DNA of 64,000 nucleotides from Tomocerus qinae (lineage: Eukaryota; Arthropoda; Collembola; Entomobryomorpha; Tomoceridae): assembly GCA_020055645.1 (NCBI GenBank), contig JAECZT010000010.1, positions 186,001 through 250,000 on the forward strand. Direction: 5' to 3'. Numbering within the stretch: position 1 is the first letter of the stretch; each line of letters starts with the position of its first letter. Position numbers and translations under genes: made by a program. Below the pieces are notes generated by a model. The model was not told the origin of the DNA, did no database searches, and saw only the letters and a program-made list of their open reading frames with translations. This document shows positions 22,779-32,365 of the stretch, one piece after another.

Positions 22779-24642
22779 TTGAGCCTTTTAACCCTTTGAC
22801 TTGGTAGTGGGGAAGATAAAATCTTGCGTTACCAAGGGGTCTGACTTTTACATTTTGATCCTAAGTTGGGGAGTGTTCCACGTAGAAAAACAAACAAACA
22901 TGGGGAATAGATCAAATTGGAAATACGTAAACGTGGGGAAGTTTCATATTGCCAAGGTCCCTAAACGGGAGCTACCTGGTATGTCAGTGGGGGTTGGGAT
23001 TCGGGGGTATATGCAGGCTTAAGCCGAAGAGCGGTGTATATAGAATAATGCTCATACTGGTATTTATTTTACAATAGTAACTGTAAACAAACTAATTATT
23101 CATTAGTAACTTTACAACGCACCCAACAACTGAATAATAATGTTAGTAATTGAATGGGATAGTGCAAAAAGTACACGTTTCAAAAACAATGAAATTTTTA
23201 TTTGGAAATCTGTAAAACGGCTGATATATTTTCGAGGTAAGTACCGGACAACCGTAACCTATGTTACCCAAAAAGCTGATAACATTTCCTTATATTGACC
23301 ATAAACGAGGTCAGGGAGTGGGAGCAGTCGTAAACAGCGCTCCAATTTTGCTGGCTGAAAATTATTTTGACTAGCCAGCCGCCTTGTGACCAAAATGGCC
23401 AAAAGTCAATGTTGATTTATTCAGTTCACAGAGCCTTATTTTTGACCATTTTAGCCTATTCGGAAATATTATATAGCGACTGGCTAACAAAGAATTTCAA
23501 CCGTTTTTAAATGGCATAAAAGCCATTTTAGCCGATCAGCCGGCTGGTCATGGACCGTACACTATTCCCAAGGGTCTAACCAAATTGGCTGAATTTAGTC
23601 AGCGTGATATCGTTTCCTCCAATCCCATTTCCTCCAAATTGCCACATAAACTATTATCCTAATATTTTGCCTCCCGTAACTATTTACCCTCTTATCTAAC
23701 CTAACGTAAATAAATCTGAGAAAAAAGATGATTTTTTTCCAAAAATTGCAAACATTTTTTACGCACTAATATGTCCTATTTTTGACTTTATTCTTGGTTG
23801 CGCCCCCCCACCCTTGACCAAATTTCTGGATACGTGCCTGGTTACAAAGTATACTCGTCTAAAAGTGCCCAATCCGCTCTGAATTCCATTGGAAATTGGA
23901 ACCCAGCGCGTTAATGTTTTTAAATCTTTTACAAGTGGATTTAAAAACATTAGCCCGCTGAGTTTACATAAAGAAAAGAAGTTCATATTTTACAGTTTCA
24001 AAATTTTGTTAGAATTGGGTACGGTATGTAAAAAAGATTGCTCTGGGTAGTTCTCATTAATAAAATTTCGTTCTCCGTTCTTTCTTTATAAATCTCCTAT
24101 TGAACTGATCATTTGAATCAGGCAAGAGGTATTTCCACCAGGGGATTCGGCTGTTTTAACCTGCAAGCTACCAACTCCGTCAAATGATGTAGTCGAACAA
24201 ACACTTTCATAGCCCAAAATCGTCATATGACGGTAATAAATTTTCGTAACAGTAAACCAAATACGTCGTAAGACGTAGTTATAGAAACTACTCTAAAAGA
24301 CCAAATTCGCCATGTGACGTATTGCATAAGTTTGTCACTTGGGCCCGAGTCCGTCATAACTTTCAAATATAAAAGTCTTTATTCCTCTATTTGGGCCAGT
24401 AATTTTTCTTGTTTCTCAATATTATAATCCGAATAACAAAAATGCCGAGTTACGTAACTTAGGATATGGAAATCAAAATTTCTTAAAATAATAAAGTCAC
24501 TTTGTCATGGATACCGAACCCATCAGTAGTAGCTTGCAGGTTAAATTTCATAACATTTCGTCGTCCTAAGTAACAACGCTCTAAAAACACCTGGAAACTA
24601 CCTGGATACGAGATAGCAAGTTGATCGTATAAAAGGCTCAAT
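22779..24642. mobile_element. ~1.86-kb insertion with TTGAGCCTTTTA inverted ends
   Basis: TTGAGCCTTTTA at the left and TAAAAGGCTCAA at the right are 12-bp inverted ends. The homologous minus-strand locus near 41260-41280 lacks this segment, so the insertion is directly supported; the target is near GAATTTA(T). A TTA or TTAA-like duplication is possible but imperfect. Only one frame of note occurs (22801-23022, 73 codons, no motif). A second element sits inside at 24160-24540. At 23795-23840 there is a GTATCCAG/GCGCCCCC-type fragment also found at 31516 and 38394. Confidence 0.55.
24160..24540. mobile_element. piggyBac-type MITE with TTAA target duplication
   Basis: The element is flanked by TTAA at 24156-24159 and 24541-24544. 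Its ends are CCTGCAAGCTAC and GTAGCTTGCAGG, a perfect 12-bp inverted pair beginning CC, as expected for piggyBac-superfamily ends. It is 381 bp long and non-coding. Inside, a CGTC-type dyad recurs every 43-44 bp at 24178, 24221 (CGTCATATGACG), 24264 (CGTCGTAAGACG), 24308 (CGCCATGTGACG) and 24352. Confidence 0.65.
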
Positions 24643-24692
24643 TAGAGTACATTCTCTCACTTACACTACGTACAAATTGGGTATTGTTCAAA

Positions 24693-24845
24693 ATGTTCTC
24701 ACTGTGATATCAAAGGATGTCTGACGTAAAACAAAAGATAATAGAGAGGAGTTCGCCCTTCCTCGTATCGCCTATGGCTCTCTAATTGCAGTTTAGAAGA
24801 TAAAGGAAAGGCTATGATAATCGCAACGAGAATGCACGACAAAAA
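24693..24845 (+). pseudogene. THAP zinc-finger start, frameshifted
   Basis: The DNA aligns with the THAP exon at 40388-40644: CACTGTGATATCAAAGG is shared, followed by recognisable matches to the LHRMP, SCSLEDK and DNR coding parts. An extra T after the ATG (ATGTTCTCAC against ATGTCTCAC) shifts the frame at codon 2, and more stops follow, so the copy is dead. It decays beyond 24850. 24850-25021 holds nothing recognisable. Confidence 0.6.
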
Positions 24846-25021
24846 TAATGACATTAGTTCTGAAGAAATTATTTTTAAGACGTTTTTCGTTCAATCATAA
24901 ATTAAATATACATACATATGTTACAACACAAATAGGAAATCCTGACTATTACGCAAATACCTAACATATATACTAATTTACAAACAGTTATAAATAGTTA
25001 TGTATTTTAACTTTCAATTGA

Positions 25022-25190
25022 CTACTCTAATTCCATAGGAGTTTCTCCGCTCCAATCAGCCAGCATTTCATTTTCACTGACCCCAAACAATTGAATTGAG
25101 CTTTCTATATCATTGACACTTTCTTCATCAGGGACGTGCGATGTGCGATCGTAGAAAATGAACAACTTTGTTCCTCCGTTGCATCCGTGT
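25022..25190 (-). pseudogene. Possible C-terminal tail of the P-like transposase
   Basis: The minus strand has an acidic open stretch (RTSHVPDEESVNDIES, then LADWSGETPMELE) ending in TAG at 25022-25024. Acidic C-terminal tails occur in THAP/P-type transposases. It lies in the same orientation as the transposase core at 26309-27140 and is separated from it by the foldback element at 25205-26308. The linkage is inferred from order and orientation only; several hundred residues of the normal protein would be missing. Confidence 0.35.
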
Positions 25191-25204
25191 TGAATTTAGC
25201 GGTG

Positions 25205-26308
25205 GTAGGTCGATTTGGCAAAAGACATTTTGGCAAAAGTTTTTTGCCACGATTTTGACCCCTCGGGATAATTTGGCAAATCGCCTTTTTGCCATGTCGG
25301 AGAGTTTGGTAAAATGTGCAAACGCACAATCTGGCAAAAACCAAAGTTGCTGTAGCTATAGTGATTTGAGTATCAGGTTACCTCTTCAGAATGTTTGAAA
25401 AATTAAAATTCACTTTTTTCATTTGTGGATCTAAATTGGACGATTTAGATCCACAGCCAAATCAGCTCTCAGTTTTGACTTATGAATACTATGACCCAAA
25501 GGTTGGTTGCCATTGGATACCTACAGCTATATGGCTTTGAGTGCAGATTTGGCTGTGGATCTAAATCGTCCAATTTAGATCCACAAATGAAAAAAGTGAA
25601 TTTTCATTTCTCAAACATCCTGAAGAGGTAACCTGATACACAAATACACTGCATACTAGCTAATACTACAGGAACTTTGGGCAAAAACTATACCAGTAGT
25701 ATTGAGTGGATATTGACGGTACTTTAAGGGACGCTCACCTTACATTCTCTTTTTACATGCATGCTCTTACATTCTTTTGAGCGGAGCTGACAGTTTCTTC
25801 TTAGGAATGGCTGAGTCAACATTAAAATTCGTGTCCCAAACACTTAATAAAATAACCCATAAGTTAGCCCGCTACGGAGAATCCTATAGCTTAAGAAGTA
25901 CAAGGAAAGAAAAGAAGTATTGCACTCAAAGAGATTTGTGCACAGCCTGATTAATTGAACGTTTTCCCTTCCAAAAATTCATAAAAATTGTAACACTGAA
26001 TTTGAAATAACTTTTGTTACGACCCTTAATTACATAAATAATGTACTTGACTGCGTGCATAATGCATCTTTTTAACTTTAACTAACGTAATAAATTAAGA
26101 ATTTGCTGGCTTAATGAACCTGATTGCCTAAATAAGACATAATAAAAAAGTGCGACAATGATGAATAAAAATTCAACCCGCACATTATTAACACGTTTTG
26201 CCAAACTATCCTCATCGATTTGCCATTCTATCCACAGCCCATTTCCCAAGTTATCCCCAAAGAAAAAAAAACTGTTTTGCCAAAATGTCTTTTGCCAAAT
26301 CGACCTAC
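25205..26308. mobile_element. ~1.1-kb foldback element with GTAGGTCGATTTGGCAAAAG ends
   Basis: GTAGGTCGATTTGGCAAAAG at 25205 is matched by its reverse complement ending at 26308. The arms are about 140 bp, diverge inward and are rich in TTTGGCAAA. The element interrupts the P-like transposase core at its right end (the coding stretch ...CKEKIERKDD stops at the boundary). Its interior holds a second palindromic element (25370-25639) and about 500 bp of sequence with no coding signal (25640-26170). Confidence 0.6.
25370..25639. mobile_element. Palindromic MITE with ~95-bp arms
   Basis: GTATCAGGTTACCTCTTCAG begins the left arm, and its reverse complement ends the right arm at 25639, with few mismatches across about 95 bp. 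The arms contain TTTGTGGATCTAAATTGGAC, GATTTAGATCCACAGCC. The spacer is about 75 bp. The arm also matches 22640-22690, suggesting a deletion derivative of the P-like family. Confidence 0.75.
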
Positions 26309-27140
26309 AATCATCCTTCCTTTCAATTTTCTCTTTGCATGACAATGTAAATCCGTAGTCCACAAGATTGTTTCTCAGAAGTTTAATTAGGTGAGGTCCA
26401 TCAGGAGAATACCAAACCTTTTCGGATGTCACGGGATGGAGAATAAAAGTTTTGTCAACGGTTATCCCAAGTTTATTCAATATCCCTCGATTAGTTCCTC
26501 CAAGATCACAAACAAAGCCTTTAACTATAACCCCAACTGAATAACATTGTTTAATTACGTTATATATAGTTTCCACCGTCATTTGGTCAAAACTATAATA
26601 CACTGGCTGCTTCCACTTTTCACATTGAGCCCTAATGATTCCTAAAGTCAAGTACTTTTTGTCTCCATAAACTTTGTCCTCCTTACTGTCGTAATAAGCC
26701 TATGAATCAATGGCCATTTCATCAAACGAAAAAAAATTGCCTGCCTTTTCAGCTCGTTGAGTGAAGCAAACTCTTGCCTAAGTAGATTTAACACGCTTTG
26801 TTGGATTCCAGGTTTCATTTCTATTTTCTGGCAGTATCGCTGAATTGTTGACACTCCAGGTAAAGGAATGTTAAAGACTTCTCTGACAAACCTGTTGAGC
26901 AAAATCAACAAACATCCTGTTGATTTTGCTCTTTTGCCACATAGCTTTCTTTTGCTTTGTTTGAATCATTTTCAACTGTATCGGTGTAAAAATATGGGAA
27001 AAGGTCTTCAAAATTTCTTCCCTTCTATGCACAATAGTTTAGATTCCTTACTTTAAAAAAAGTTTTTCTTTAAGAAAAGTCACTTCATTTTTTAATAGTT
27101 GGTGTCGGTTATTATTACGTATTCTCTTTTCGTTTTTCTT
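26309..27140 (-). pseudogene. P-element/THAP9-like transposase core, broken
   Basis: Reading the minus strand, a coiled-coil stretch (NNNRHQLLKNEVTFLKEKL near 27060-27120) precedes the block IPLPGVSTIQRYCQKIEMKP. A one-base change in a T run then leads to FDEMAIDS, followed by an in-frame TAG. Next come KVYGDKKYLTLGI, KQPVYYSFDQMT, VKGFVCDLGGTN and YSPDGPHLIKLLRN. These match the RNase H-like core of P-element transposases, where the D of FDEM and the D of the SD/CD-x-x-x-x-N block are catalytic. The frame is cut by the foldback element after IERKDD. The 5' side is cut by family H copy 5 at 27145, so no THAP domain is attached here. Confidence 0.75.
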
Positions 27141-27895
27141 TTTTAGCTCGCCTGATAAAGCGAGCTTATAGAATCGCACAGTCCGACCGTACGTCCGTCC
27201 GTCCGTCCCCACGCTAACTTTCGAAACCAATGACGGATATTGACCAAACTTGGCAAAAACAATGCCTACGGACCACTGACGATCCCTATTGAATTGGGGG
27301 TAAATCGGTCCATTGGTTACCGAGATACCGCGCGCTCACTTTGTCTTCATTTTGATAGTCAAAGTGATAATTTGCCATTAAATGGACATTAGAAAGTTCA
27401 AAGGCGTTTCCTATAAATTGTTAGCGAGATAGTATAAAATATATCAATCCGCTTCTACCAAATTTGAGATTTAATAATAAAGCAAATAAAACCGGAAAAT
27501 AACTATTAGATGATGGAACAAAATCTATTTTGGATTTTTATTCTATTTTATAGTCAAATTTTTAATTTTTTGATTTTCTTTAAATTTAAATAATCATTAT
27601 TTACCGATTTTGTTTTTAATACTCATAATCAATTAAGATTAAATATCTGTTGATTTTCATAGTCAACATTAATCAATTTTGATTTTCTGTTGATTTTCAT
27701 AGTCAACATTAATCAATTTTGATTTTCTGTTGATTTTCATAGTCAACATTAATCAATTTTGATTTTCTGTTGATTTTCATAGTCCTTATTAATCAATTTT
27801 GATTTTCTGTTGATTTTCATAGTCTACATTAATGAATTTTGATTTTCTGTTGATTTTCATAGTCAACAATAATTAATGTTGCTTTTCGGTTGATT

Positions 27896-28602
27896 AGCTC
27901 GCCTGAATAAGGCAGCTTATAGAACCGCACAGTCTGTCCGTACATCCGTCCGTTAACACGATAACTCTTGAGCACAATGACGGACGTTGACCAAACTTGG
28001 CAAAAACAATGCCTATGGACCAGTGACGAACCCTATTGATTTTGGTTCTAATCGGTCCATAAGTTGCTGAGATACCGCGCGCTCATTTTGTCTTCATTTT
28101 GATAGTCAAAGTGAAAATTTGGCATTAAATGGACATTAGAAAGTTCAATGGTGTTTCCTATAAATTGTTAGCGTGATAGTATGAAATATTTCACTCAGAT
28201 TCTACCAAATTTGAGATTTCATAATAAAGCAAATAAAACCGAAAGTTTACTATTAGAGAACAGAAATAAATCTAATTTGGATTTATATTCAATTTTATAG
28301 TAAACCTTACATTTTCTAATCTCTTTTCATTTTGATAGTCAATATTAACTGATTTTGATTTTGACTTGGTTTTATACCCAATATTAATCAATCTTGATTT
28401 TCTTTTCGTTTTGATACTCAAAATTAATCAATCTTGATTTACTTTTGATTTTAATAATCATTATTAATCACTTTTGATTTTCTTCTGATTTTGATACTCG
28501 ACATTAATCAATTTTTGATTTTCTTTGATTTTGATAGTCAGCATTAATCAGTTTTTGATTTTCTGTTGATTTTGATGGTCAACATTAATCTATTTTCGTT
28601 TT
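27896..28602 (+). mobile_element. Family H copy 6, inserted in the minisatellite of copy 5
   Basis: The head AGCTCGCCTGAATAAGGCAG directly follows TTGATT of a copy 5 minisatellite unit. The (GTCC) tract, CGATAACTCTTGAG block and a longer-unit minisatellite (28320-28602) follow. It is interrupted by copy 7. Which of the two downstream 3' ends belongs to it cannot be decided. Confidence 0.6.
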
Positions 28603-29386
28603 AGCTCGCCTGAATAAGGCAGCTTATAGAACCGCACAGTCCGTCCGTCCGTCCGTCCGTTCGCCAACACTGTAACTTTTGAATGCAACGACGGAAGTTG
28701 ACCAAACTTGGCAAAAACAATGCCTACGGACCACTGACGAACCGTATTTAATTTGGTTCAAATCGGTCGATAGGTTGCTGAGATGCCGTGCGCTCACTTT
28801 GTCTTCATTTTGATAGTCAAAATGAAAAATTGGCATTAAATGGACATTAAAAGTTCAATTGTGTTTCCTAAAAATTAATAGTATGTGATATTTTACTCCG
28901 CTTCGACCAAATTTAGGATTTAATAATGAAGTAAACAAAACAGGATAATAACTATTATAGAACGGAAATAAATCTATTTCGCATTTGACAGACAAATTTA
29001 CATTTTTCGAAGTACCTTTCATGATAGTTGATATCAACCGATTTTGATTTTATTTTGATTTTTATACTCAATATTAATCAATTTTGATTTTTTGTTTATT
29101 TTGATACTCAATATTAATCAATTGTGAGTTTCTGTTGATTGTGATACTCAATATTGATCAATTTTAATTATCTGTTGATTTTGATACTCAACAGTAATCT
29201 ATTTTGATTTTCTGTCGATTTTGATAGTCAATGATAATTTATTTTGGCATTTTGAACAATGATCATCTAATTTGAATTACTGTTCACTTAAGTAATCAAA
29301 ATAAATCTACTTCTACTATTATTCAACCAAAAATGTGCACACGGTCCCTTTTACTCAGGCGAGCTTCTGTTACGGCTTGCTGTAGG
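28603..29386 (+). mobile_element. Family H copy 7, complete, inserted in copy 6
   Basis: The head is at 28603 and the 3' end TTGCTGTAGG at 29386. TTTT precedes the head and TTTT follows the tail, and GTTGATTTAATAG after it continues the interrupted minisatellite, so a T-run target is directly visible. Confidence 0.75.
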
Positions 29387-29534
29387 TTTTGTTGATTTAA
29401 TAGTTATTATACTACCACATTTTAAATTTTTGTTTAATAGTTACTTTAGTAATCAAAATAAATTTGTTTCTACTATTATTCTACCAAAAATGTCTCCTTT
29501 ACTCAGGCCAGCTTCTGTTACGGCTTGCTGTAGG

Positions 29535-30354
29535 TTTTCATAGGGAGACATTCGAGGCAGGCTAACTGTCCTCAGGATTTGTCAATCCCTATGTATCCTT
29601 TTCCCCTTTGAGTCAAAACGACTAGCCAAGCGTACCTCAAAAACCTGAAACTTTTGGGGAAAAATTATAGATACAAAAAGGGTAGATTATTCTTCGAACT
29701 ACGTTGCGTTAGCTCAGCTACTCTGTGGGAGGTCCGATTCTCTGCAATTTTCAAATTCAGTTTCCGTAGATACAGAGTATAGTAGTAGTATAGTGTAGTA
29801 GACTTTCTAATCCGTATCATTACGTCCTCTCAAGCCACTCTGTCATAGTAATATACAAGGTGACTGAATCCCGTCGCCTAGTATACTAATTCAAAGCATT
29901 TGAATTACTAGGTGCAACCATTGGGTGCAACCACAACACAAATCTATCATTCCCCTGACGGGGGTTGGGGGGCAGAGCCCCCCATAAAACCAAATTCTGA
30001 TATCATTCGATAGAGTATTTTATTAATGATTTTAAGAATAAATGATAATATACATTTTACGGATTCCAGCGACGGGAAAAAATTCTAGGGATTTAAAATA
30101 ATTTTAGAAATTGGGAAATTTTCTAGGGGTAGAAAATGATTTTAAAAATGAGGAAAAGAAATATTCCAGGAATAAAAAAAATTGTTTTGCGATTAACAGA
30201 CCTAAAATATTGTTACTTCACTAAGAATATTTTACCTAACCTTCAATATAGCGCTACATTACATATAAACTATATATTCATAAACAATTAAAACTTTAAG
30301 ATTCCCGGTTACCAAGTCACGTGACTTGAACTCGACTATCAAAATAGCTCTAAA
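29535..30354. other. Spacer, no gene
   Basis: It contains CCCCTGACGGGGGTTGGGGG next to GGCAGAGCCCCCC near 29955-29990, a GC-rich imperfect hairpin. A duplicated GGTGCAACCA/GGGTGCAACCAC is near 29910-29935, and the rest is A/T-rich. No open frame with a motif is found. Confidence 0.35.
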
Positions 30355-30651
30355 CTTTTTTTTGGAAACTTGTAACTCCTCCGAGAATACTGCTCGTAGA
30401 AAGACAAGTTTGGACTCTAAAATTCCAGAAAAGGTTGTGTTAACCAAGTACGTTGGAATATTCAACATTTTTACTTCCGATTTTGAGATATTAATGTTTT
30501 TGTGGAAAAAGAAGCAATATCTCGCAACCATAGGTAAAATTTTAAAATTTTCCAACGTACTTGGTTAAAACAACCTTTTCTCGAATTTTAGAGTCCAATC
30601 TTGTCTTTCTACGAGCAGTATTCTAGGAGGAGTTACAAGTTTTCCAAAAAA
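30355..30651. mobile_element. ~300-bp palindromic MITE
   Basis: The arms 30355-30459 and 30549-30651 are reverse complements with few mismatches (left begins TTTTTTTTGGAAACTTGTAA; both contain TACTGCTCGTAGAAAGACAA and TTAACCAAGTACGTTGGAA). The spacer is about 90 bp. Overlapping frames on both strands (80-98 codons) are a by-product of the palindrome. Confidence 0.75.
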
Positions 30652-31515
30652 GTATTTTTCAGTATTGTCATAGAGTAAATTTCTATGCCTCTATGTACTT
30701 TTAAAACGTAGCCATAGATACTTCCCCGTAACCTTTACTTGACCTTTTTTAATGAATTTCCCCGTATTTTGAAAATACCTGAACCTTAAAATAAAAAACA
30801 CTAGCTGGTAAGCCCGTCCTACGACAGGGCCAAGGCAAATAAACTGTTTCCTTGCCTCCCGTTTTCCTCCCTGGCATCAGGTGGGTTCAGTAGAGAAAGT
30901 CCAATAAGAAAGTTTGCACTTTAATATGGCACTTTCTTTTGAAATTAGTCCCATTCCGGTCCCAGACCAAGATGCTGGCAGTCATGGATACCCACCCTTC
31001 AGGAGTATATTCCAAGTCCCATATAAAAGATCAAACTCTCTTATGGGACTTCCCTCTACTGAACCCACCTGATGCCAGGGAGGGGGAAGGGGGCGGGAAT
31101 CAGTCTATTTGCCTTGGAAAGGGCTTTGTTTCACATAAACCAAAATTAAAGATTCAAATATAATTAATCCCAAACTCAAATGCTCTGATATTTCATTCCA
31201 AAGTTTCCTATACAACCTAGCCAATTCATACCCATGTAGTAGTCTCCACCATCCCCCCCCCCCACTAATAACAACTTTTCCACCAGCATGTAGCCTCCAC
31301 CTCCACGCCCCTTCCCAAACAATATACTTATTTCATCATCATGTAGTCTCCACCTTCCCGCTCCTTCCCAAACAACAATTATTTCATCAACTTCTATTCT
31401 CCCACTCCCCGACCCTTCAAAAATAATAATTTTTTCATCGATATTTAGTCTCCCCTTCCCCGCCCCTTTCCTAAATAACATAATTAATTCATCAACATGT
31501 AGTCTCCAACTCCAA

Positions 31516-31663
31516 GCACGTATCCAGAAGGGGAGTGCAGCGTTTCCCTATATAAATCTGAGAAAAAGATATTTTTTCCAAGAATGGCTAAAAATTGAAA
31601 AATAATTTACTTTTACATTACTTTGGTTGCGCCCCCGCTTGACCATATTTCTGGATACCCTTT
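31516..31663. repeat. Small element with GTATCCAG inverted ends
   Basis: CACGTATCCAGAAGGGGAG and, on the other strand, GTATCCAGAAATATGGTCAA plus GCGGGGGCGCAACC face each other. The same pair occurs at 38394-38535 in unit 2, and single ends occur at 23795 and near 51290. It therefore predates the duplication of the unit. Confidence 0.45.
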
Positions 31664-32365
31664 CCGCAAATAAATTATATTGTTTTCATTGACATGTAGT
31701 AACCTACTTCCCACTCCCTCCCCAAATGAAATATACTTTCATCGTCATTTAGGCTCCATCGTCCCGCCTCCTCCCCCTTTCCAAACATAATGGAATGTAG
31801 TCCCCACTTTACCGATCCTCAACTGTACCAAATAAAATATATCTTTTTTCTCGACATGGAGTCTCTACCTCCTGGCACCTTGCTCTTCTAAAACAAAATG
31901 TAAACTTTCATTCGACATGTACTCACTACCGCCTTGCCTTCCTTTCCCAAATAAAACATAACCTTTCCGTTGACATGTAGTCCTCACTTCTTCTATCCTT
32001 CCCCTGTGCTCAATTAAATATAACTTTCATCGACAGGCATTCTTCATCTCTACACCCCTGATAAAACATAATGTTTTCATCAACATGTATCCACCTTTCC
32101 ACCCCTTCCTCTAACAAAATTTAATGTTATCATCAGCATCCAATCTCCACCTTTCGGGAATTTACCTAATATATTATAATTTTATTGATATCCACGTATT
32201 GCGCATACACTAAACCCTTATCCGTCACAATTTACCATACTTTATAAAATAATATAACATCTCGATAGATTGCCCACTTTCCCAAATACCTTCCTCACAC
32301 AAACCAAAAAACACCTCTAAGTAGTATTCATCTCCCCATAAACTCCCCACGGAATTGCAAAGATT

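Larger units (their letters stand above)
22610..24850 (+). mobile_element. P-element-like relic, carrying a large insertion
   Basis: The left part, 22640-22778, matches two other loci. Its first 50 bases (TTTGTAGATCTGAATTTGAC, then AATTTAGATCCACA) match the termini of the palindromic element at 25370. Its next 90 bases (CTTTCATACTTTGTTTCATG, TTATGCATAAAAT) match the minus strand at 41280-41330. The right part, 24643-24850, continues the same alignment into a THAP coding start. The alignment to 40.6-41.3 kb is collinear once the insertion at 22779-24642 is removed, so this is a second copy of that locus's element. Confidence 0.55.
27145..29534 (+). mobile_element. Family H copy 5, outer shell of a nested set
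   Basis: The head at 27145 (AGCTCGCCTGATAAAGCGAG) has the full conserved block and minisatellite to 27895, where another family H head begins. A family 3' end (GCTTCTGTTACGGCTTGCTG, then TAGG) at 29534 follows the complete end of copy 7 at 29386, and is the outer terminus of copy 5 or 6. Three heads and two tails in 2.4 kb imply nested insertions with one lost tail. Confidence 0.65.

Noticed and set aside
29700-29760. tRNA gene (GTTAGCTCAGCTACTCTGTG, then GGTCCGATTCT)
   Set aside because: The A- and B-box likeness is weak and no acceptor or anticodon stem can be drawn.
30259-30568. Overlapping 98- and 80-codon genes on opposite strands
   Set aside because: They lie over a palindromic MITE; each frame reads the same arm from opposite sides.
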